Assembly (NCBI GenBank): GCA_934278005.1
Contig: CAKQWG010000011.1
Coordinates: 1 to 32,027 of the forward strand
Length of the DNA: 32,027 nt
Origin: an uncultured Pirellulaceae bacterium
Lineage (GTDB): Bacteria > Planctomycetota > Planctomycetia > Pirellulales > Pirellulaceae
Direction of reading: 5' to 3'
The translations under genes were made by a program, and so were the position numbers. Below are positions 24,104 through 30,298 of the stretch, one piece after another. Each line of letters starts with the position of its first letter. Position 1 is the first letter of the stretch. Under the pieces are notes generated by a model. It saw only the letters and a program-made list of their open reading frames with translations. It was not told the DNA's origin and did no database searches.

Positions 24104-25522
24104 GTGCTGCACAAACAGAAATTATGGGCGAGTTGGGGTTTGGCCTGCGTCGCCGCCCTGGGATGGTTGGCAGTAGCGGCCAATCCTGCATTGGCCTGCC
24201 CCTTCTGTTCGGCCGTTTCGCAGACGCTGTCCGAGGAAATGAGTGCCATGGACGCAGCCGCCATCGCGCGCATCGTACCGGGCTCTGAGACGGACGCTGA
24301 CGCGGAATTTGAGATCGTCTCCGTGCTCCACGGTCAGGGGCTGATTGAACCGCACCAGAAAATTCGCGTGAACTACTTTGGAAAAGCTAAGCCCGAGCAG
24401 CAATTTCTGCTGATGGGCGTGGATCCTCCCGAGTTGTTATGGTCCTCGCCGCTGCCGGTCAACGAGGTGGCCATCGAATACATCAAGTCCTTGACGCAAC
24501 TGCCCAAGGATAAACTGGAGCGGATCGCGTTTTTTCTGCCCTATCTGGAGCACAGCGAGCCACTCCTAGCGCGCGACGCGTACGACGAGTTTGCTAAAAC
24601 CCCTTATGCCGACATCAAAAGCCTAAAGAGCCAGTTGGATCACGCCAAGCTGCTCGAGTGGATCCAGGACACCAGCCTGTCGGCGGATCGCAAACGCATG
24701 TACTTGGTCATGTTGGGTGTTTGCAATCAACCAGAGGACGCACAATTGCTCGAAAAATTGCTGCGTAGCGAAGACGAGAATCAGCGTGGCGGCTTAGACG
24801 CAATGATCGCCTGTTATCTGACCCTCCGCGGTGCCGATGGCTTGCCACTGATCGACGAGTTGTTTTTGAAGAATAAAAAGAGCCAGTACGCCGATACCTA
24901 TGCGGCCATCATGGCTTTGCGGTTCCACGGGACCGAGGGAGGGATTATCGACAAGGAGCGAGTGCTGGAGTCGATGCGGTTGATCCTCGACCGAGCCGAG
25001 TTAGCCGATCTGGTGATTCCCGACTTGGCGCGTTGGGAGGATTGGACTCAGATCGAAAAGCTGAGCCAGCTCTTCAAATCGGCAGATGAAAAATCCAGCT
25101 GGGTCCGCGTACCGGTGATCAACTATCTACGCGCTTGTCCACTGCCTGCGGCTGAGCAAGAGTTGGCAGAGCTCAAAGAGATCGACCCCGCGGCCTTTAA
25201 GCGAGCCACGTCGTTCTTTCCGGTTCCCAAGTCCAGTGCCGGCGCAACTGACAGTTCATATGTGCCTGCCCAGGTACCGGGCCGCATGTTGGCTGCCGCT
25301 GCTGTGTCACCTGTGGCGATAGCTCCCGTTACTCCCTTAGTGGCAGCGGTAGTGCCGCCACTTGCGGCGAACCGTCCCTTGGCGGCCAGCGTAGTGAGTA
25401 TGGCGTCTGTCAGTGTTTGGTTGGCCATGTGGCTGGCCATTAGCGGACCAGGCACGCCAGCTTGGCTGGCACCCTGGCTGCGGCGCACCCTTCTCGCTCC
25501 GGCGATCCACAACCGAAAATAG
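24104..25522 (+). CDS. Exported protein with CPFC motif and C-terminal membrane segment, 472 aa
   Basis: No named domain is recognised. The GTG at 24104 is supported by GGGAGGA 8 nt upstream and opens a signal peptide (LACVAALGWLAVAANPALA, cut near residue 31). The mature protein begins CPFCSAVSQTLSEEM, a CxxC pair at C32 and C35 like a redox or metal-binding site. The middle (about 60-370) is mostly helical and charged (HEAT-like in feel, not proven). Near residues 380-430 an Ala/Val/Pro-rich linker leads to a hydrophobic segment (VSVWLAMWLAISG, near 435-447) that could anchor the C-terminus in the membrane. It is the first of three plus-strand genes; the next ATG is only 2 bp after its stop, so they are probably one operon. 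Confidence 0.8.
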   Translation: MLHKQKLWASWGLACVAALGWLAVAANPALACPFCSAVSQTLSEEMSAMDAAAIARIVPGSETDADAEFEIVSVLHGQGLIEPHQKIRVNYFGKAKPEQQFLLMGVDPPELLWSSPLPVNEVAIEYIKSLTQLPKDKLERIAFFLPYLEHSEPLLARDAYDEFAKTPYADIKSLKSQLDHAKLLEWIQDTSLSADRKRMYLVMLGVCNQPEDAQLLEKLLRSEDENQRGGLDAMIACYLTLRGADGLPLIDELFLKNKKSQYADTYAAIMALRFHGTEGGIIDKERVLESMRLILDRAELADLVIPDLARWEDWTQIEKLSQLFKSADEKSSWVRVPVINYLRACPLPAAEQELAELKEIDPAAFKRATSFFPVPKSSAGATDSSYVPAQVPGRMLAAAAVSPVAIAPVTPLVAAVVPPLAANRPLAASVVSMASVSVWLAMWLAISGPGTPAWLAPWLRRTLLAPAIHNRK

Positions 25523-25524
25523 CC

Positions 25525-26331
25525 ATGGACACAAACAGCACTTACTCCACTTCACCCCGTATCGAATCGTCGCCTGCTGCCTCGGCCGGCGCGTCACCCG
25601 ATGCACGGCCTGACCAAAATGCTCGGGCAAGTACGTCTGGCTTGAAGGCTTCAGAAGCTCCCACTAGTGCGGCCTCTGCCAGCGCGCTCTCCAGTACTGG
25701 TGTCGAGGTTTATCAGTCGGTATCGCGCGCGGCTATCGCATCGCTGGTTCTGGGCGTTTTAGGGCTAAGTGCCTTTCCGATCTTGCTGCTGGTAGCGCTG
25801 CCCGTGCTGGGCTTTATCTTGGGCCTGATCGCTTTGCGTGGCTTTCGTAAGTTCCCCAATGAACTGCTCGGCAAGCCGCTGGCGTTGGCTGGTCTAACGC
25901 TATGTGGATTGACTTGCATCCTAGCGCCGACGTATCACACCTACGTCTATATGACCGAAGTCCCCGAGGGATATACACGCGTCGACTTTGCATCGCTGAC
26001 AAGCAAATTGGGCGAACCCGACGTTCCCCCCGGCGACGTGTTGGCATTAGACGGGCAACCGATTTTCATCAAGGGCTACATCCATCCGACTTCCATGGAC
26101 TCGATGCTGGCCAAGCGTTTTGTGTTGGTACCCGACTTAGGTACGTGTTGCTTTGGCGGCCAACCACCGTTGACCCATATGATCGAAGTCAGCCTCAGTG
26201 GAGATCAGCGTGCGCAAAAAAGCTACAGGAAGCAGCGCTTGGCTGGTACCTTCCACGTTAATCCCCACCTCAAGCCCGTCGACGGACTGACCGGCGTATT
26301 TTATCAGTTGCACGCGGACATCCTTAAGTAA
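25525..26331 (+). CDS. Membrane-anchored DUF3299 protein, 268 aa
   Basis: A Ser/Ala-rich N-terminus (1-65) is followed by two close hydrophobic segments (about 68-86 and 88-107) and a third (about 119-140). The first pair resembles the DUF4190-type membrane module (SLVLGVLGLSAFPILLLVALPVLGF is interrupted here). The C-terminal soluble part, about 165-268, is a DUF3299 domain: GQPIFIKGYIHPTS, then the cysteine motif TCCFGGQPP (CC at 208-209), and AGTFHVNPH. The frame is open from 25462 but would overlap the upstream gene; the ATG at 25525 lies 2 bp after that gene's stop, pointing to translational coupling. The function of DUF3299 is not established; the vicinal cysteines suggest metal or redox chemistry. 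Confidence 0.85.
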   Translation: MDTNSTYSTSPRIESSPAASAGASPDARPDQNARASTSGLKASEAPTSAASASALSSTGVEVYQSVSRAAIASLVLGVLGLSAFPILLLVALPVLGFILGLIALRGFRKFPNELLGKPLALAGLTLCGLTCILAPTYHTYVYMTEVPEGYTRVDFASLTSKLGEPDVPPGDVLALDGQPIFIKGYIHPTSMDSMLAKRFVLVPDLGTCCFGGQPPLTHMIEVSLSGDQRAQKSYRKQRLAGTFHVNPHLKPVDGLTGVFYQLHADILK

Positions 26332-26410
26332 GCAAACGTGCTAGATACGCATGCTGTTAAGGTAGGGGTCTGCTCGCAACGCATCGCCCCATCAATAAGG
26401 AGAGGCAGAC

Positions 26411-26980
26411 ATGCTGGCTCATTTAGCCCCCCTCACAAAAGCCCCGAAAATCTTGCCCGTCTATGTTAGTTTGTTTTGTGCAAGTTGGCTGTGCCTGGGC
26501 ACGGCCTGGGCTCAGTCGCAGGCTGACACTGCGCGGCAGCGGCCCAACACGCGGCCCAAGGTGGTTGTCGAGGAGCGACCGAGCCGCGACACGGCCAAAG
26601 CCAAAGGGGAACTGACGTTTGACGATATCAAATTCGACATCGAAAAAGACGGTAAGTTCACACGCAGCATGTTGACCAAAGATATCGAAGAACTCAATAA
26701 AAAGACGGTGCGTATCCGCGGCTATATGCTTCCGGCCAGCGTTTTCAAACAAAGTGGCATCGAAGAATTTGTACTGGTCCGCGACAATATGGAATGCTGT
26801 TTCGGACCTGGAGCCGCACTCTACGACTGCATCATGGTCCGCATGGAACCAGGCAAGACAGCAGAGTTCTCTACGCGCCCCATCGCGGTCCGAGGCACGT
26901 TCGAGATTAAGGAATTTCTCTATCCCGATAGCGATAGCCACTATGCGATCTATCAAATGACCGCCAGCGAAGCCAGATAA
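26411..26980 (+). CDS. Exported DUF3299 protein, 189 aa
   Basis: A signal peptide (YVSLFCASWLCLGTAWA, cut near residue 35) leads to a charged linker and a DUF3299 domain (about 66-185). The domain has LTFDDIKFDIEKD, KKTVRIRGYMLPAS, and the cysteine motif ECCFGPG (C129, C130), followed by IAVRGTFEIKEF. It is a paralogue of the domain in the gene just upstream, with the same CCFG motif. AAGGAG (26397-26402) lies 8 nt before the ATG at 26411, a strong ribosome binding site. It is separated from the upstream gene by 79 bp on the same strand and probably belongs to the same transcript. Confidence 0.88.
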   Translation: MLAHLAPLTKAPKILPVYVSLFCASWLCLGTAWAQSQADTARQRPNTRPKVVVEERPSRDTAKAKGELTFDDIKFDIEKDGKFTRSMLTKDIEELNKKTVRIRGYMLPASVFKQSGIEEFVLVRDNMECCFGPGAALYDCIMVRMEPGKTAEFSTRPIAVRGTFEIKEFLYPDSDSHYAIYQMTASEAR

Positions 26981-27013
26981 CACTGTGCTTGAGCCTCGCG
27001 CCCAGCGCAAGAT

Positions 27014-27502
27014 TTACGCGGCTGTGGATGATTTGTTATTCAAACGCCAGCGCTCCACGCTGCGTTCGATCCAGCCCACCAACACCAGGATGAATACGGC
27101 TGCCAGTGTGAGCAGCGTGGCCAGCGTCACGCGCTGCACGGCCACCGCCACGCCAATACCCGCGGTCAGATAGATCGTGGCTGCGGTGGTCAGTCCGGCT
27201 ACGCCCGCTTTTGAATCGTGCACGATCGTCCCTGCGCCTAGGAAACTAATGCCGACCACAATCGCTTGCAGCACGCGAATAGGGTCAGCCCGCAGCGACG
27301 CCTGAGATTCCTGTTGCTGGAAGTGGTCGATGATCTCCTGCCCCAAGATCATCATCAGCGCAGACCCGACACTGACAAACATGTGCGTGCGAATGCCCGC
27401 CGGCTTGCCAGCTATCTCCCGCTCAATGCCCAGAATTGCTCCGAGCACTGCCGCTATTGCTAGTATTTGTAAGCCATTCCAGTCGAGGGCGCTTATTCCC
27501 AT
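27014..27502 (-). CDS. MgtC/SapB family membrane protein
   Basis: This small inner-membrane protein of the MgtC family has about four or five hydrophobic segments. Typical family motifs are GIEREIAGKPAGIRTH (near residues 25-40), VVGISFLGAGTIV (near 82-94) and GLTTAATIYLTAGIGVA (near 103-119). At 162 residues it has the membrane domain only, without the C-terminal cytosolic ACT-like domain of MgtC itself. Proteins of this kind are linked with magnesium limitation and F-ATPase inhibition in pathogens; for short environmental members the role is unclear. CAGGAG-type site AGGAG (27509-27513 on the plus-strand numbering) sits 6 nt before the ATG at 27502. It is convergent with the DUF3299 operon. 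Confidence 0.93.
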   Translation of the reverse strand: MGISALDWNGLQILAIAAVLGAILGIEREIAGKPAGIRTHMFVSVGSALMMILGQEIIDHFQQQESQASLRADPIRVLQAIVVGISFLGAGTIVHDSKAGVAGLTTAATIYLTAGIGVAVAVQRVTLATLLTLAAVFILVLVGWIERSVERWRLNNKSSTAA

Positions 27503-27935
27503 AGCAAACTCCTGAGGACGTAGTTGTAGTTTTAATGTCGCGAAGCGGGGGCTAGCTGCAAAGACAATTCCATTGCCAGATCCGTTGTATTTAGGGCCTG
27601 CAAAAGTTATGCCTAAGAAATTGCGGCTGATCGCTCTGTGGGATCAGAGGCTTTCTGCATGAAATACGAACCAGAATCGCAGAGTGATCCACGACGATGG
27701 ACGAGCAACAAAATCAGACAATCATCTTTTCCCAAATGGCCCAGCCTGCTAGATTGAAAATTCTAGGGGGAAATTCGAACCCCAACCGATGTGTCAGCTC
27801 AGGCCGACTGAGCGCGAGCAGCTCCAGTTCCGCTAGTTAAAACACAACCGAAGAATGTTTGACAGCGCTGTCGAAAGGCAGTTCCGCTGACCGCCCAGCT
27901 TGAGTCACCCGTTCCATGACAAAGGATCCCACCCG
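27503..27935. other. Divergent intergenic region, mgtC-like and DUF1573 genes
   Basis: This 433-bp stretch has no gene I accept. It contains overlapping inverted repeats: CTGATC (27627-27632) with GATCAG (27642-27647), CTCTG (27634-27639 region) with CAGAG just after, and a longer imperfect pair, GATCGCTCTGTG (27629-27640) with CGCAGAGTGATC (27678-27689; 10 of 12 positions). CTAGA/TCTAG flank an A+T stretch at 27749-27766. These may be remnants of a small mobile element or a structured RNA. AGGA (27923-27926) is the ribosome binding site of the DUF1573 gene. Confidence 0.45.
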
Positions 27936-28931
27936 ATGGTTTTTCGCTCTCCGCTAGCATGGCTGGCTCTGCCCCTGCTTTGGCTCTCATGGACTTCTGC
28001 TACTGAGGGACAAGATTGGGTCAGGCCGATGTTCGAAGAGGTTTCCCACGACTTTGGCAATGTGCCGCGGGGGGCCAAGGCGGAGCACGAATTCGTCCTG
28101 ACCAACAAGTATCAGGAGACGTTACATATCGCCCAGGTGCGTTCGAGCTGCGGTTGCACGATCCCGACGATTAAAAATGCCAATCTCAAAACATATGAGA
28201 AAGGGGCCATTGTCTGCGAATTCAACACGCGTTCGTTTGTCGGTCCCAAATCGGCCGTGGTCACCGTGGTCTTCACCGCTCCGTACCACGGTGAAATGCA
28301 ACTGATGGTCAAGGGAGACATCTTATCGGACATCGTTACCGATCCTGGCGAGATCCAGTTCGGTGAACTCGATCAAGCTACCGAAAAAGTGACAACGGTG
28401 AAAGTTAGGTACACGGGTAAAAATAAAGCTTGGCAGATCGCCGATGTTCGCAGCGCCAATCAACATCTAGGGGTCAAACTCAACCGCATTGAGAATCGGG
28501 CTGGCCCAATCGAATATCATATGCAAGTGCGTTTGAAAGCCTCAGCCCCGACCGGAGCCTTCTCCGACCAGATCGTCTTGGTGACCAACGACAGTGAGAA
28601 CAACTTGGTTACCATTCCCGTTCGCGGCAACGTGCTGCCGCCGCTGGTAGTCCCCGCATCGGTAGAACTGGGCACGGTTAAAGCTGGCCAGACGGTGCGC
28701 TCGCGCATCGCTATCAAGAGCAACGAGGAATTCGAAGTGACCAAGGTTGAGTGTGCCGATCCACGTTTTACGTTCAGCCCAGCCTTAGGCAAAGTAGCCA
28801 AGGTGCATTTGATCCCTATCGAGTTCCTGGGGGACGCGGCCGGTGCATTCCGCGAGACGATCACCATTCACACCACACTGCCTGACGGCGGCACCGCCGC
28901 GACGCAGATCAGCGGCAATGTGGTCCCCTAG
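27936..28931 (+). CDS. DUF1573 domain protein, exported, 331 aa
   Basis: A signal peptide (SPLAWLALPLLWLSWTSA) precedes a DUF1573 domain at about residues 30-130. It begins FEEVSHDFGNVPRGAKAEHEFVLTN and carries the family's SSCGCT motif (C72, C74). The rest of the protein is a further beta-rich repeat region with sequence such as GDILSDIVTDPGEIQFGELD, like the Ig-like HYDIN/ASH-type folds these proteins often contain. The frame is open from a TTG at 27900, but the ATG at 27936 has AGGA 9 nt upstream and starts the signal peptide directly, so I use it. DUF1573 proteins are very numerous in planctomycetes and Bacteroidetes; their function is not known. Confidence 0.88.
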   Translation: MVFRSPLAWLALPLLWLSWTSATEGQDWVRPMFEEVSHDFGNVPRGAKAEHEFVLTNKYQETLHIAQVRSSCGCTIPTIKNANLKTYEKGAIVCEFNTRSFVGPKSAVVTVVFTAPYHGEMQLMVKGDILSDIVTDPGEIQFGELDQATEKVTTVKVRYTGKNKAWQIADVRSANQHLGVKLNRIENRAGPIEYHMQVRLKASAPTGAFSDQIVLVTNDSENNLVTIPVRGNVLPPLVVPASVELGTVKAGQTVRSRIAIKSNEEFEVTKVECADPRFTFSPALGKVAKVHLIPIEFLGDAAGAFRETITIHTTLPDGGTAATQISGNVVP

Positions 28932-29039
28932 GCTACTCAACAGATTTTTAGGCCGCGTAGCTTATCCAAGTTTTCGAGCCGAGCAGGCCCTTATCAAGTT
29001 CGGCAAATGATTAAGCGGAGTCTGAAAGGGCAGGTAGTA

Positions 29040-30116
29040 TTAGCCACCGCGGGAGAGTTTGGGCCAGCTGAGTTGGCTCCAGCCCCACTTGAGCAGTTCT
29101 CCACCGAGCAGTTGTTCGGTCCAGGTCTTGCGGTCCAGCGCGAAATTGGACCACACCGCCTCTAGGTACGGTTCGCTCGCTTTGGAGAGCGTCGGCAGCA
29201 AGCCTTCGCGCTCGATAGCTCGCAGACCAGACCAGTAGTGTTGGATAATATGTTGGTGGAACATGTTGCCGGCAATCTCTAGGCCGACGACCGTACCTTG
29301 TCCGACCGCCGTGATGTTATTCAGCGCTACTACGGACATAGTAGCCGAGACATCCCACAGCGACGCCTTTTGCTCCTTGGCCGCCAATTCCATCTGCCGC
29401 CACATTTGATCAATCTCTGCAAAGGGGAGTATTTTGGTGGGATCGACATCCTGTACGGCGGCCTGGGTCTCTTGAATTGTCTTGCGCAGCCCGTCGATCG
29501 AGATCGGAGGCTGATCGAACATTCCGGCCGCGCTACCGGAGGCTCTTTCGAGCGCATCGATCAAATCGGCCGCACCGTCGATCGTGGTCTGCTGGTCGAT
29601 GATTCCATGCTCCTTGAGTCGCGAGCTGAGCTGCTGCAGATAGACTTTGGAGCCATAAGCCACGTCGCTGAAAATCGCCAAGACGGTGAGCGGAGAGAGG
29701 TGAAACGTAGCCAGCGCGGTCATATCCAGCAGGTTGCCCACGGTCTTGCGGGCCATGTCCACTTGTTCTTCTTTTCCGGTGGCCAGCCCGCGTTTAACTC
29801 CCCCGATATCGTTGACTACAAAATCTAGCGTTTGCCGCACAAAGATCGAATAGGATTTCGAATTGCGGAAGGCAAGCGGCACCAGCCAGTTGGTTGATTC
29901 GCGGACCAGTCCCCCGGCCAGTGCGCTGGCGCTGCGCAGCGTGCGCTCCGGTAGCGACGTCGAGTACTGAACTAAGCGCTGCAGCGCTCGCGAGGCTTCG
30001 CCGAGCGTCGAATGCTCCATGTCGATCGTATCGGGCAGACCAGCAACGTCGGGCTTGGGCTCCTCCGTTAGCTTCGTCGGCGACTTGCTGCGGCCAGTGG
30101 CTTTTTCACGGCTCAT
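29040..30116 (-). CDS. Protein of unknown function, 358 aa
   Basis: No domain is recognised. The N-terminus (1-30) is charged and disordered (SREKATGRSKSPTKLTEEPK). The middle contains amphipathic and hydrophobic helices, for instance SASALAGGLVRESTNWLVPLAF, NLLDMTALATFHLSPLTVLAIF and NNITAVGQGTVVGLEIAGN, but no clear signal peptide. Peripheral membrane contact is possible. The ATG at 30116 fits an initiator, and no internal stop or frameshift is present. It lies downstream of the acidic membrane protein at 30299 on the same strand (182-bp gap with a tandem repeat). It stands alone functionally. Confidence 0.75.
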   Translation of the reverse strand: MSREKATGRSKSPTKLTEEPKPDVAGLPDTIDMEHSTLGEASRALQRLVQYSTSLPERTLRSASALAGGLVRESTNWLVPLAFRNSKSYSIFVRQTLDFVVNDIGGVKRGLATGKEEQVDMARKTVGNLLDMTALATFHLSPLTVLAIFSDVAYGSKVYLQQLSSRLKEHGIIDQQTTIDGAADLIDALERASGSAAGMFDQPPISIDGLRKTIQETQAAVQDVDPTKILPFAEIDQMWRQMELAAKEQKASLWDVSATMSVVALNNITAVGQGTVVGLEIAGNMFHQHIIQHYWSGLRAIEREGLLPTLSKASEPYLEAVWSNFALDRKTWTEQLLGGELLKWGWSQLSWPKLSRGG

Positions 30117-30298
30117 ACCAGACTACCTTTAAGTACAAGTGCATCTGCAATCGTCGTCCTCGGCTTTAGCCCCAAACTGCAGCTGAACTGCAGGAAGCGG
30201 CCGAAAGCCGCGCTGAGTGAGACTGAACCGTGCTGATGGAAACCGTGCTGATGGAAATCAAGTCAAGCTGAACAGTGCCCATCGCTGCTGACGTTTGG
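30117..30298. repeat. Intergenic gap with a 15-bp exact tandem duplication
   Basis: AACCGTGCTGATGGA is duplicated head to tail at 30226-30240 and 30241-30255. A small hairpin, GCGGC-CGAAA-GCCGC (30197-30211), lies left of it. On the minus strand the hairpin follows the stop of the acidic membrane protein but has no T tract, so a terminator role is weak. Confidence 0.6.

Noticed and set aside
26423..27010. Minus-strand frame of 195 residues opposite the exported DUF3299 gene
   Set aside because: It is antisense to a gene with a clear domain, signal peptide and ribosome binding site; composition looks like a shadow frame.
27767..27783. tRNA T-arm look-alike (GGGG...TTCGAA...CCCC) on the minus strand
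   Set aside because: The loop is 9 nt instead of 7, the G53-C61 pair is absent and no acceptor or anticodon arm can be folded around it.
29298..29828. Plus-strand frame of 176 residues opposite the 358-residue gene
   Set aside because: No ribosome binding site or domain; the opposite strand carries the longer frame with protein-like helices.
30197..30211. Intrinsic terminator after the acidic membrane protein
   Set aside because: The 5-bp hairpin has no following T tract on the minus strand.
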